A stretch of DNA of 64,000 bases from Symmachiella macrocystis (lineage in GTDB: Bacteria > Planctomycetota > Planctomycetia > Planctomycetales > Planctomycetaceae), in the NCBI RefSeq assembly GCF_007860075.1, contig NZ_SJPP01000001.1, positions 310,001 to 374,000 on the forward strand, read 5' to 3'. The notes beneath the pieces were generated by a model. It saw nothing but the letters and a program-made list of their open reading frames with translations, searched no databases and was not told where the DNA came from. This document shows, one piece after another, positions 1 to 9,905 of this stretch; position 1 is the stretch's first letter; the number at the start of each line of letters is the position of its first letter. Made by a program: the position numbers and the translations under genes.

Positions 1-2
1 AA

Positions 3-683
3 CTGGATGGGCACTACATCGTCTGCGGCATGGGTCGCATGGGACGCACGATCTGCGACAACCTGGAGGAACAAGGGCAGCCCTTTGTGGTGATCGACAC
101 GGACGAGGAACGGGTCATTTCGCTCTGCCAATCGAAAGATTGGCCCCATATCGTGGGTGACGCCACCGACGACGGAATTTTGCAATTGGCGGCGATCGAG
201 CGGGCCAAATCGTTAGCGGCCGTACTTCCCACCGACGCGGACAATGTCTACGTTTGCCTGACCGCTCGGTTGATGGTCCCGGAATTGCAGATTGTTGTTC
301 GCGCGAGCGACGACAAGGCGGCCGCTAAAATGCGACAAGCGGGAGCCAATCGTGTCGTCAGTCCCTATCGCCAAGGCGCGTTGAAGATGGCAAGATTTAT
401 GGTCAGCCCCAACGTCGAGGACTTTCTGGAAATCGCCGGCAAGCGGGGGCAGGAGTTGGAACTGGTCGATATCCAAGTCGCCGACGATAGCCCCTACGTG
501 GGAAAACAACTGACCGAAACCAATCTGCGCGCGATGGGTGTGATGATCATCGGCATTCGCCGCAACAACGGAGAACGCCTGATGCCGCCGCCGGGAACCG
601 CTCAAATCGAGTCGGGCGATTGCTTGTTCGCGTTCGGTAGTTCATCAGCGATCAATGAAATGATCGGCAACATGCCCGAATGA
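3..683 (+). CDS. TrkA/RCK-type NAD-binding potassium channel regulatory protein, C-terminal part
   Basis: The frame is open at the left edge, so the true start lies outside the window. The first visible residues read LDGHYIVCGMGRMGR, the Rossmann glycine-rich loop of an RCK_N (TrkA-N) domain, followed by the acidic end of beta-2 (VIDTDEERV). The last ~75 residues fit a TrkA_C (RCK_C) ligand-binding domain. RCK proteins gate K+ channels or transporters in response to nucleotides or ions. An ion-channel membrane domain commonly precedes this pair and would lie upstream, unseen. It converges with pssA, 27 bp apart. Family call is secure; whether it is a channel or a free Trk subunit cannot be told. 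Confidence 0.85.
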   Translation: MDGHYIVCGMGRMGRTICDNLEEQGQPFVVIDTDEERVISLCQSKDWPHIVGDATDDGILQLAAIERAKSLAAVLPTDADNVYVCLTARLMVPELQIVVRASDDKAAAKMRQAGANRVVSPYRQGALKMARFMVSPNVEDFLEIAGKRGQELELVDIQVADDSPYVGKQLTETNLRAMGVMIIGIRRNNGERLMPPPGTAQIESGDCLFAFGSSSAINEMIGNMPE

Positions 684-710
684 TGCCGCCGCGGACATCA
701 TCCACCGGTG

Positions 711-1577
711 TCATCCACCGGCCGAGGTTCTAGAGTTTCGCCAACCACGATTGGCAATTTGTGCCCACAGTGCCCGGAGCGGTGCCCAAAAGGCGAATGC
801 GCAAAAGATCAATGGCACAGCCATCTCGCGCACGACGTAGACGGCAGCGATCGTAAAAATCAGTTGCAGCATGTGGTGGTAGTTTTGCCGGCCGCGAAAG
901 AGTTGGTTGAACACGTGCGGATAGCGGATGCGGGAAACCATCAAGCAACCGACTGCCAACGTCACAAACGGGAGTCCCATGCGAGCGAAAGTATCCAGGT
1001 CGGGTCGCACTGATTCCAAAGCGCTGGATTGCCATTCCGTGATCCGTTCTAAAAACTCGGGGTAGGCGACAGCGAAGGCCGCCACCGTTCCGGCCGCTGC
1101 CGGCGAAGGCAACCCGCTGAACGATTCGTGCGTATCCTCTTCACCTGTTTCCACATTAAATCGTGCCAGTCGCAACACCGCGCACATCACATACAACACG
1201 GCAATCGCCCACAACATCCGCCCGTGAAACGGTGTGGAGAACTTGACGAGGATAAACGCCGGCGCAACGCCAAAACTGACCGCATCGCACAGGCTGTCCA
1301 ACTCCGCACCAAAATCGCTGGTGTTTTTGGCCAATCGCGCGGCGCTGCCGTCCAGCATGTCGAACACCATGGCGATAAAGATCAACAAACCGGCCACAAA
1401 CAGGTTGTGAGGATCTGTCTCGGTGCCGTTGAGTTTCGCGGCAAAGGTGATGCTGCCGAAACCACAGGCGACGTTGCCCAACGTCAGTAACGTCGGCACC
1501 ACAGCAAACATTTTTTGCCGGCGCGTGCGTTTCGTCTTGGCCGGGACGGCCAGCGATTCGTCAAACTGTTCATTCAT
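711..1577 (-). CDS. pssA: CDP-diacylglycerol--serine O-phosphatidyltransferase
   Basis: A 288-residue integral membrane enzyme that makes phosphatidylserine from CDP-diacylglycerol and serine. It carries the full CDP-alcohol phosphotransferase signature D-G-x2-A-R-x8-G-x3-D-x3-D (it begins DGSAARLAKNTS and ends ELDSLCD), with several hydrophobic segments before and after. The gene overlaps the 3' end of psd by 4 bp (ATGA type), so the two are probably translationally coupled and work in sequence: psd decarboxylates the product to phosphatidylethanolamine. Length is normal for the short Gram-positive/archaeal-type PssA. The first ~20 residues are Arg/Lys-rich and cytoplasmic. Confidence 0.93.
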   Translation of the reverse strand: MNEQFDESLAVPAKTKRTRRQKMFAVVPTLLTLGNVACGFGSITFAAKLNGTETDPHNLFVAGLLIFIAMVFDMLDGSAARLAKNTSDFGAELDSLCDAVSFGVAPAFILVKFSTPFHGRMLWAIAVLYVMCAVLRLARFNVETGEEDTHESFSGLPSPAAAGTVAAFAVAYPEFLERITEWQSSALESVRPDLDTFARMGLPFVTLAVGCLMVSRIRYPHVFNQLFRGRQNYHHMLQLIFTIAAVYVVREMAVPLIFCAFAFWAPLRALWAQIANRGWRNSRTSAGG

Positions 1578-2461
1578 GACGCTGACTCCTCAGCCGACGC
1601 AGCGGGATACCGTGCGAAGATGGTCGCCCCCGCCTTCACGGTTTGCCCCAATTTCACGACAATCTCCAGCCCCTCTTCGCGGGGCAGTACCAGTTCGGTT
1701 CGCGAGCCGAGTTTGATCATTCCGAACAATTCGCCGGCAGCCAATTCATCCCCCGGCTTGACCCAACATACAATCCGCCGAGCGATGGCACCGGTGATTT
1801 GTCGCACGGTCATACGACGGTACGGTGCGCGGTTTTCTTCAATGCGGACCGCGAGTTGTTCGTTTTCCCGTGCCGATTCGGCGCGCATGGCATTCAGGAA
1901 CTTGCCTTTGCGATAGACGATGCCGATCACCCGCGCCGGCACCGGAACACGATTGACGTGGACGTTGAAGATCGAGAGAAAAATCCCAATCAATACCGCC
2001 GGACCGCCGATGAATTCGTCATGCTCGATTTCCTCGATCGTGGTGACTTTTCCGTCCGCCGGCGAGACCACAACCCCCGCTCCAGCCGGAACCGTGCGGT
2101 TGGGATTGCGAAAAAACGAAACGAAGAACAGACCAAACACAGCCGGCACAATCGCCGCCGGCCAATAATAATACGCCAGTACAGCAGTCGCCCCGAAACA
2201 AACCACCGACAATATGATCAGTTCCGCTAAGCCCGCACGGGCAAACGGCAGTCGGTCGCGCCATGTGAAGGGATCGTCTTCAGGCCGCCAATAGTACCCG
2301 CCTTGATTCTGATAAAACTTCACGTCGCGCGGATCGAGCACTTCGTGCGGACAAACATTCTCCGTCCCCTGCCGTAACTCAGCCATCTTACGCACGTAGC
2401 CGCGGCGAAAAGTCTTCAAATACGCCCGCCGCAGTGCCCCCCAGGCAAGTTCGATCTGCAT
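1574..2461 (-). CDS. psd: Phosphatidylserine decarboxylase proenzyme
   Basis: Converts phosphatidylserine to phosphatidylethanolamine at the membrane. The self-cleavage site is visible as LGSRTEL, about 42 residues from the C terminus; the Ser becomes the pyruvoyl cofactor and the downstream piece is the small alpha chain. A histidine-containing stretch (FNVHVNRVPV) and two hydrophobic segments near residues 70-110 match the short PS-decarboxylase class. I chose the ATG at 2461 because GGGGGGAGGG stands 6 bases before it; an upstream in-frame ATG at 2554 would add 31 residues but has only a weak ribosome site. Forms an operon with pssA (4-bp overlap). Confidence 0.9.
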   Translation of the reverse strand: MQIELAWGALRRAYLKTFRRGYVRKMAELRQGTENVCPHEVLDPRDVKFYQNQGGYYWRPEDDPFTWRDRLPFARAGLAELIILSVVCFGATAVLAYYYWPAAIVPAVFGLFFVSFFRNPNRTVPAGAGVVVSPADGKVTTIEEIEHDEFIGGPAVLIGIFLSIFNVHVNRVPVPARVIGIVYRKGKFLNAMRAESARENEQLAVRIEENRAPYRRMTVRQITGAIARRIVCWVKPGDELAAGELFGMIKLGSRTELVLPREEGLEIVVKLGQTVKAGATIFARYPAASAEESAS

Positions 2462-4448
<1,987 letters not shown>

Positions 4449-4529
4449 ATTTTTAGTAGGCAGTCGGCGGAAGACAGTAGGCAGAAGTGAGTGGCCGGTG
4501 GTTAGTGGCCAGTGGCCAGAAAGGTGTAG

Positions 4530-4547
4530 GTCAGGCTCCCGCCTGAC
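4530..4547. terminator. Hairpin downstream of eno
   Basis: GTCAGGC-tccc-GCCTGAC is a perfect 7-bp stem with a 4-base loop, 80 bases after the eno stop. It has no following T-run, so it may be a processing or stability hairpin rather than an intrinsic terminator. A similar stem with the same tccc loop (CAGAC/GTCTG) lies at about 10766-10779, between hemC and the PhyH gene, hinting at a dispersed hairpin family. Confidence 0.4.
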
Positions 4548-4615
4548 GCGCACCACATTTGGTTCTCCACTCCTAACCCTACCGTCTAAAGCCGACAGCC
4601 TAAGGCCTAACCCGA

Positions 4616-5119
4616 ATGAAAGTCGCATTCGAACAACGGACGAACTTGGAGCAGAGCTGGGTGCCCTCGATGGCATTCTGGCTCTGCTTGTTCGTAGCTG
4701 CTGCGCTGTTTGCGATTCCATTTCTGGCCCCCAAACTGCTCGCGCACGCGCGACTCAGTAGCCGGCATGACGACAATCAGGCCCAATTGATCACGCTTAG
4801 CGAGCATTGCGAACATTTAAAAATCGTGCAGGATGCGCTGCAAAGCGATCCCGGTTTTCAAGCAGAGTTGGCCCGCATCGAATTCGACGCGGTCAATCCA
4901 GCCGAACAACGCATCCCGGTCGGCAACGGCCTCACGCTCAACGCCATCGCCGCCGCCCCGATTCCCACGCCGCCGGGCAACACCCTGGCTTGGTACACAC
5001 CGCTGCTGGAATTTCTGACCAACAACCAATCCTACACAGACTGCATGCTGGCCTTCGCAGCCGTGTTAGTGATGTACGGTTTCATCGGCCTGCACCGCCC
5101 GGTCGCATCGCGCATGTAG
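4616..5119 (+). CDS. Membrane protein with DivIC/FtsB-like (septum formation initiator) segment
   Basis: A 167-residue protein. Residues ~18-42 form a transmembrane helix; 52-80 look like a short coiled coil; 78-102 (DPGFQAELARIEFDAVNPAE) resemble the DivIC/FtsB motif 'DP.yiE..AReeLg.v.pgE'. A second hydrophobic helix (~143-160) closes the protein, which FtsB and DivIC do not have. Position directly after eno matches the eno-ftsB order of many bacteria. From this I infer a distant septum-initiator relative; that is notable because planctomycetes lack FtsZ. A decayed copy of residues ~114-167 lies at 35485-35650. No strong ribosome site is visible before the ATG. The functional inference is moderate; the membrane topology is clear. 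Confidence 0.6.
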   Translation: MKVAFEQRTNLEQSWVPSMAFWLCLFVAAALFAIPFLAPKLLAHARLSSRHDDNQAQLITLSEHCEHLKIVQDALQSDPGFQAELARIEFDAVNPAEQRIPVGNGLTLNAIAAAPIPTPPGNTLAWYTPLLEFLTNNQSYTDCMLAFAAVLVMYGFIGLHRPVASRM

Positions 5120-5268
5120 CATACGTCGCGACGCACCAGTCTCACGTAGGACCAACGAATTCCCTTCGCAAACCTGCGTTGCACACGTTTTCTAGCGACG
5201 TACAATATCGAAGGGCGAAGAACCGTCGCTCGCTTCCGAACCGCGTGCAAAACACAAATGCCGCCCCC

Positions 5269-5853
5269 ATGTCGCGCCTACACCAAACCCTGCTGATCTT
5301 CGCCACGCTAGGGACATCCTGGCTCGGCATGATGATCGTGCATGAAGCTGGGCACGTTCTGCTGGCTTGGCTCACTGGAGGAACGGTCACCCAGGTTGTC
5401 TTGGGCCCGTTGGTTATCTCGCGAACCGACGTAGATCCCAATCCGCATCCACTGTGGGAAATCTGGGGCGGACCGGTCGGCGGGTGTTTGATTCCACTCA
5501 TCTTCTGGAGCCTTGCCCGCTGGCGGCGCTCTTCGTGGACGTACCTCGCTGCTTTTTTCGCCGGATTCTGCTGGATCGCCAACGGCTGCTACCTAGCTAT
5601 CGGCTCGTTCGACCGCGTGGGCGACGCCGGCGACCTGCTCAAACATGGTGCGCCCGCCTGGCAATTATTTCTGTTTGGCATCGTTACAATCGGACCCGGG
5701 TTTTGGCTGTGGCATGGGCTGGGACCACATTTTGGCCTGGGATCTGCCCATGGCAGAGTCAAGGAATCCCACGCCGTGGCCTTGTCCGTACTGTTTGTGC
5801 TGCTGGTTTTAGTCGAGTCGTTATTTTTTGGAGAAACCGGGGCGATTTTTTGA
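5269..5853 (+). CDS. M50-like membrane zinc metallopeptidase
   Basis: A 194-residue polytopic membrane protein. Residues 25-29 are HEAGH, the HExxH zinc site, inside a hydrophobic segment as in site-2 proteases (M50). Further conserved-looking points are GGPVGG near residue 67 and a GDAGDLLKHGAP segment near 120 that may supply the third ligand; the classical NPDG motif is not obvious, so this is a divergent M50-like group. The frame is open much further upstream but there it overlaps the previous gene out of frame, so I start at the ATG at 5269, where the hydrophobic N-terminal segment begins. Substrate unknown. Confidence 0.7.
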   Translation: MSRLHQTLLIFATLGTSWLGMMIVHEAGHVLLAWLTGGTVTQVVLGPLVISRTDVDPNPHPLWEIWGGPVGGCLIPLIFWSLARWRRSSWTYLAAFFAGFCWIANGCYLAIGSFDRVGDAGDLLKHGAPAWQLFLFGIVTIGPGFWLWHGLGPHFGLGSAHGRVKESHAVALSVLFVLLVLVESLFFGETGAIF

Positions 5854-5876
5854 ACCGAACCCGGGCTAGCCCCGTT

Positions 5877-5891
5877 CTGTCTAGCAGACAG
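5877..5891. repeat. Small hairpin after the M50-like gene
   Basis: CTGTCT-agc-AGACAG, a perfect 6-bp stem, immediately follows a near-palindrome (gaacccgggctagccccgttc) at 5857-5877. It may mark transcript ends; no T-run follows. Confidence 0.35.
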
Positions 5892-5939
5892 CGGCCAACT
5901 TGAGAGAAACAGCAAGAAACAACCAGGAGTTTTAAAGCC

Positions 5940-5969
5940 GCTCCTCCCCCGGCGCCCGCGGGGAGGAGC
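5940..5969. promoter_or_regulatory. GC-rich inverted repeat abutting a ribosome-binding site
   Basis: GCTCCTCCCC and GGGGAGGAGC are perfect 10-bp arms around a 10-base GC-rich loop. The 3' arm ends just before the strong AAGGAGGG ribosome site (5971-5978) of the next gene and itself contains GGAGG. If folded it could control ribosome access or act as a mRNA stabiliser. Confidence 0.45.
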
Positions 5970-5984
5970 TAAGGAGGGAATCTT

Positions 5985-6254
5985 ATGAAAATCTTGATCG
6001 CACTATTCGTCATCGCTGTCGTGATGCTGATGGAAGGGTTCGGGATTTGGATGCTGTTGGGAATCAACGAGCACGAACCAACCAGCCGCGGCCGCATGTT
6101 CTGGCTCGTCACGATCATCGCCACGCAATGGCTGGGCGGACTGGCCTACTGCACCTACCGCACACTGCGGCCAATCCAAGGCCGCAGTCTCTTCTCGCGA
6201 CGACGCGGCTCACCACTGAAACGTGGCTGGCAGCCGCACGTGGGCGGGGTTTGA
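5985..6254 (+). CDS. Small two-helix membrane protein, function unknown
   Basis: 89 residues. Residues ~2-26 and ~39-62 are hydrophobic helices; the C-terminal third is basic (SRRRGSPLKRGW). The ATG is preceded by an excellent AAGGAGGG site with 6-7 bases spacing, which supports real translation. I recognise no family. It sits downstream of a GC-rich hairpin that may regulate it, and upstream of a small zinc-ribbon gene. Confidence 0.6.
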   Translation: MKILIALFVIAVVMLMEGFGIWMLLGINEHEPTSRGRMFWLVTIIATQWLGGLAYCTYRTLRPIQGRSLFSRRRGSPLKRGWQPHVGGV

Positions 6255-6338
6255 CGGACCGGTTCGCCCCCCCGATATGGGAGGCCGATGGCCTGCACTC
6301 GGCAATTGGTCATACTCCAAAGGACCGTGATCTCCGCC

Positions 6339-6593
6339 ATGATAAAGCCAACCTGCTGTCAAATCTGCGAATCTGAAAAAATTATTACTAACGCGCGGAT
6401 TGTCGACCAAGGTCACTATTCCACGGGAATCTATAAAGCTGTTGCCTATGGGAAACCCAATGCGGTGATTTTTAAGGACCGAATCATGGCAGATGTGACG
6501 GCTTACGTTTGCGGCGAATGCGGTCACATTGAATTTCGAGTGGACCAGCCACAACAATTCTACTCTCAATACATTCAAGCGCGGGGCCGGTGA
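6339..6593 (+). CDS. Small zinc-ribbon protein
   Basis: 84 residues when started at the ATG at 6339. Two cysteine pairs, CQIC near residue 7-10 and CGEC near 59-62, frame a small beta-rich core and would bind one zinc. Proteins of this kind often resemble nucleic-acid-associated or adaptor zinc ribbons, but nothing here identifies a partner. An upstream TTG/ATG in frame would add ~17 residues; homology to a metal-binding core begins just after the chosen ATG. Function unknown. Confidence 0.6.
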   Translation: MIKPTCCQICESEKIITNARIVDQGHYSTGIYKAVAYGKPNAVIFKDRIMADVTAYVCGECGHIEFRVDQPQQFYSQYIQARGR

Positions 6594-6757
6594 ACTGGAA
6601 ATCGTAATTGCACGGATGGGCTCCTAGCTGTGCGTAACTTCTGATCAGTCATCCCCATGCGCGTCAGTTTGCAATTGGAATCGATAACGCGTTCCAAGCG
6701 GGTTATCATGGGTTCTAATCCTATATGGACTGCTCAACGCACCGCGGGGTTTGAATC

Positions 6758-7327
6758 ATGTTTCAACAATTCGATCGACTGTTTTGCGGCATGCTATTCG
6801 TCGCGTTCGGCGGAGTGATCGAGGGTCTAGGCGGCTTGTTGGTCGCGTTTGGATACATTGCCGTCGCTCTCGCATGCCGGGATCTCGCACAGTATTCGGC
6901 GAAGTTTACCCAGGTTCAGCGATTGTGTCTATTTTTCGCGGTACTGAGCGTCGCAGGCACTGTGATGTTCACGAGATCGTCGTTTCTGCTGGCGATTCCG
7001 GTCGCCTTAATGCAGCTGCTGATGACTTGGCAATTGCTTCGCGGGGTCGCCGAGTTTTCTCGCAACCACGACGCGCCGCAACTCGCCGAAACGGCTGATT
7101 GGCGTCGCCGCATTTACTTGATCGCAAATATCACTTCCGCAGTGGCGTTGCTGATCATCCTGCTCATCGCAAAGGCCTTTGGCGACGTCCACCCCAGCAT
7201 CTTTTTCGCTGCAATAATTCCCACATGGGTCACCGGTTTGATGGTCCTACATCTGCTCTATTTGACGAGATTGCGTTTCGCGGAAAAGAAGCCGACCTTC
7301 GCCAGTGCAGAGTTGTCCCCGAAATAA
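6758..7327 (+). CDS. Polytopic membrane protein, function unknown
   Basis: 189 residues with about five hydrophobic segments (~residues 12-40, 57-72, 74-92, 118-141, 150-170) and a charged tail (RLRFAEKKPTFASAE). No family is recognised. The gene stands alone between the zinc-ribbon gene and the convergent sulfatase gene, and has no strong ribosome-binding site. Codon use looks like its neighbours. Confidence 0.6.
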   Translation: MFQQFDRLFCGMLFVAFGGVIEGLGGLLVAFGYIAVALACRDLAQYSAKFTQVQRLCLFFAVLSVAGTVMFTRSSFLLAIPVALMQLLMTWQLLRGVAEFSRNHDAPQLAETADWRRRIYLIANITSAVALLIILLIAKAFGDVHPSIFFAAIIPTWVTGLMVLHLLYLTRLRFAEKKPTFASAELSPK

Positions 7328-7477
7328 GTGCGATGCGGGAACACAGCCCGCTACAGCTTTGAGCTACAGTCTCAGTGCCTTGCGTATCTCTTGAGACCGT
7401 CTATCCGATGCATCCTTGCACGCGAAACACGTTAACGGTTAATGGCACTCAAACAATACCTCGAAGGTGAAGCCATT

Positions 7478-9055
7478 TCATAGCAAAATCTCAGGGGGCG
7501 CCAAACATGCATTGAGCCGTTCGAACAAGGAGCCCCCTCGGCTAGCGATGGCATTTTGATTGATATGTGTTTTTAAGATCGCCTCTTCAAGCGATTCTAG
7601 CATCCGCATTGCACGTTGCTGTTCTTTGGAGGTTTCAGCGAGGTTGATTACTTCGTCCGGGTCGTTTTTGAGATCATAGAGTTCGAACTTTGGTCCGAAT
7701 ACGGGGTTTCGTAACTGGTAACCATCATCCCAATAACATGCTCCCGTACCATAGACCAGCTTCCACTGTTCCTCCACAAGGCAGGCTTCCTCGTTGTACG
7801 CGTAATGTGAAATCAGTTCGCGTCGCCAATCCGACGTTTCGCCGATAACCAACGGCCACAGCGACCGTCCGGGCAACTCGCGGGGAATTTGGATATCACA
7901 GAAATCCAGCAGCGTGGGGACGATATCGACGAGCGACACCAGTTTATCGCACGCTGCTCCGCCAGCGGTGTCGCCGGGCACTCGGAGAAGGAACGGGACG
8001 CGGACTGCCGGCTCATAGCAACAATGTTTTTCAAACCGGCCGCGCTGCCCTAGCAAGTATCCATGATCACTAGTGAAAATCACCAGTGTGTTTTCGACAA
8101 GCTTGTATTTTCTCAAAGCGTCGAGAATCAAACCGATGTTCTTATCCATGTATGACGCACAGGTGTGGTAGGACGCAATGATGCCCTGCTTTTCTTTCCA
8201 GGTCAGGCTCTCGAATATCTCCGGGATTTTTGAATGTTCAACGCGTGGTTCGGGTGGTTCAACACATTCAGGCTTGCAGCGGTATTCAAAATTGACCGGA
8301 AAATGAAATGGCGAGTGCGTCTCATGGAAAGCGACGTACGCAAAAAATGGCTCAACAGGGGGCTTCGAAAGGAATTCTACGGCTGATTGGGCAACGTACG
8401 TGCCGTACATTTGCTCGTCGCTTGCCGCGTAAGGCCAAACCATGCTATTCAGCCAGACGGCTGCTGGGTCAAAGAACGGACGCCAATCCGGCAAGACCTT
8501 GCCGTTGGGCGTACTCGGCGGCAAGGACGATTCCCCGTGCGTCTCAAGCCATTCTGCATGGTCTCTATGATCGATTGCCTTGTCGAAGCGATGTTTCAAA
8601 TCAGCATAGTAATGCGTTTTACCAAATGCGGCAGTGTGATATCCATGGCGTCTCAGACGATCGGCAATTGTCAGTTCGTAATCTGGAAGTGGAGTCGGTG
8701 ACAGCGTGACACCGATGGACCAGGGGAATTTACCAGTCAAAAACGATTGGCGAGAGGGTGTTGAAAGTGGAGCTGTACAGTAGGCACGATCAAATCTAAC
8801 ACTTTCCGTAGCCAACCGGTTGATATGGGGTGTCTGCGCAATGCGATTTCCGTATGGCTGGCACGCTTCGCAGGAGAAATCGTCGGCACAGATCCACAAG
8901 ATGTTCCGGGTGGGAGTGTTTTGCACGAGGGCCCCATCCCATTTATTAAGTGTAGTGTGGCACTCCAGGCTCGCTAATGCTGCCTGACGAAGCATTTCAA
9001 GCTGATAGGAAACAAGACTTGACTCAAGTGGCAGAGACAGCCCTCTGGTGTTCAT
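7478..9055 (-). CDS. Sulfatase, serine-type active site
   Basis: 525 residues from the ATG at 9055 (a GTG at 9154 would add 33). It is an alkaline-phosphatase-superfamily sulfatase: WICADDF (DD at 58-59) supplies metal ligands, and the modification motif is S-T-P-S-R at 98-102, with serine in place of the usual cysteine; FTSDHGYLLG and KHCCYEPAVRVP follow as expected. Serine-type sulfatases get formylglycine from a radical-SAM anSME maturase rather than FGE. Unlike the two other sulfatases in this window, it shows no clear signal peptide; ~48 residues precede the core. Likely acts on a sulfate ester of a polysaccharide or small sugar; substrate unknown. Confidence 0.9.
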   Translation of the reverse strand: MNTRGLSLPLESSLVSYQLEMLRQAALASLECHTTLNKWDGALVQNTPTRNILWICADDFSCEACQPYGNRIAQTPHINRLATESVRFDRAYCTAPLSTPSRQSFLTGKFPWSIGVTLSPTPLPDYELTIADRLRRHGYHTAAFGKTHYYADLKHRFDKAIDHRDHAEWLETHGESSLPPSTPNGKVLPDWRPFFDPAAVWLNSMVWPYAASDEQMYGTYVAQSAVEFLSKPPVEPFFAYVAFHETHSPFHFPVNFEYRCKPECVEPPEPRVEHSKIPEIFESLTWKEKQGIIASYHTCASYMDKNIGLILDALRKYKLVENTLVIFTSDHGYLLGQRGRFEKHCCYEPAVRVPFLLRVPGDTAGGAACDKLVSLVDIVPTLLDFCDIQIPRELPGRSLWPLVIGETSDWRRELISHYAYNEEACLVEEQWKLVYGTGACYWDDGYQLRNPVFGPKFELYDLKNDPDEVINLAETSKEQQRAMRMLESLEEAILKTHINQNAIASRGGSLFERLNACLAPPEILL

Positions 9056-9279
9056 TGCGATTATGACAGCTTTCTCACCGATTATGAATAAGAAATACAA
9101 GCTTTTGCGGACTTCAAAAAAACGAATGCAAGAGCCTAATTTTCTACTACCCACTTCCGAGTAAGGTTCAACTCCGGGGTAATGTTGTCACATAGACCAC
9201 CAGCGACGTACAATATACAACGCGCCATTGGCGACGACATGAAATCACCGAATTTAAATATGAATAGGGAAATTCTCGC

Positions 9280-9552
9280 ATGACTACCGACCCCCTGGAA
9301 CCTGAAATTCTCGCAACGGTCCGTTCCCAAGTTGAAGCGACGATGATTGTGGCTGATTTGTCTGAACGGGGTATTGAAGCTTCTTGCGGTGGCGGCGATC
9401 CGGCTGGTATTCCGGTCGAAGGCGTGACGCATGTCGACATTGTCGTCCGCCAGGATCATCTCGAAGCTGCCAAAAAGGCGTACGCTGAAATCCAAGAAGA
9501 AAAATCACACATCGACTGGTCGCAAGTCGACGTTGGTAAACCGGAGGAGTAA
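9280..9552 (+). CDS. DUF2007-like small protein, tandem copy 1
   Basis: 90 residues. The pattern of a short ferredoxin-like fold with an EATMIVADLSERGIEAS helix and a THVDIVVRQDHLEAAKKAY strand-helix resembles the DUF2007 'putative signal transducing protein' group. It ends VDVGKPEE, identical to the end of the next gene, of which it is a tandem duplicate with roughly 55-60% identity. No signal peptide or membrane segment. Role unknown; members are often seen as regulatory-looking domains. Confidence 0.7.
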   Translation: MTTDPLEPEILATVRSQVEATMIVADLSERGIEASCGGGDPAGIPVEGVTHVDIVVRQDHLEAAKKAYAEIQEEKSHIDWSQVDVGKPEE

Positions 9553-9608
9553 CCGGGAAGCTCGTCGGCTAGTCATTTCGCCCAATGATTTAATAAGGCT
9601 TCAACCGT

Positions 9609-9893
9609 ATGACCACCGATCCCCGCGAACCGCAAGTCCTCGCTAGCTTGTACGCTGAAACCGAAGCGGCGATGATCGTTGCCGCTTTGGCCGGTCATGG
9701 TGTCGAAGCCTCGACGACCGGCGGCATCACCGCCGGTTTTCGCGCCGAAGCTCCAGGTCGCGTTGATATCATTGTGCGGCAAGAACAACTCGAAAAGGCA
9801 CAGCAGGTGTACGCCCAAATTCAAGCGGACTTGTCCGACTCGGACTCCGAAGTCGACTGGTCGAAAGTCGACGTTGGCAAACCGGAGGAGTAA
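9609..9893 (+). CDS. DUF2007-like small protein, tandem copy 2
   Basis: 94 residues, paralog of the preceding gene: both begin MTTDP.EP..LA and share EA.MIV..L...G.EAS, VDI.VRQ..LE.A...YA.IQ and the terminal VDVGKPEE. The two are 56 bp apart and probably co-transcribed. Its last codons and stop form one arm of a perfect hairpin with the stop region of the convergent PhyH-like gene. Function unknown. Confidence 0.7.
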   Translation: MTTDPREPQVLASLYAETEAAMIVAALAGHGVEASTTGGITAGFRAEAPGRVDIIVRQEQLEKAQQVYAQIQADLSDSDSEVDWSKVDVGKPEE

Positions 9894-9905
9894 CCTACTC
9901 CTCCG
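9883..9905. terminator. Bidirectional hairpin shared by two convergent stops
   Basis: CGGAGGAGTA-acc-TACTCCTCCG is a perfect 10-bp stem with a 3-base loop. Its left arm encodes the final Glu-Glu-stop of the DUF2007-like gene and its right arm the final Glu-Glu-stop of the PhyH-like gene on the other strand. It could terminate or stabilise both transcripts. Confidence 0.5.

Noticed and set aside
4807-5268. Upstream extension of the M50-like gene
   Set aside because: It is the out-of-frame shadow of the DivIC-like gene.
6700-6722. T-loop-like word gggttctaatcc suggesting a tRNA
   Set aside because: No acceptor, D or anticodon arms fit around it and the purine at T-loop position 57 is absent.
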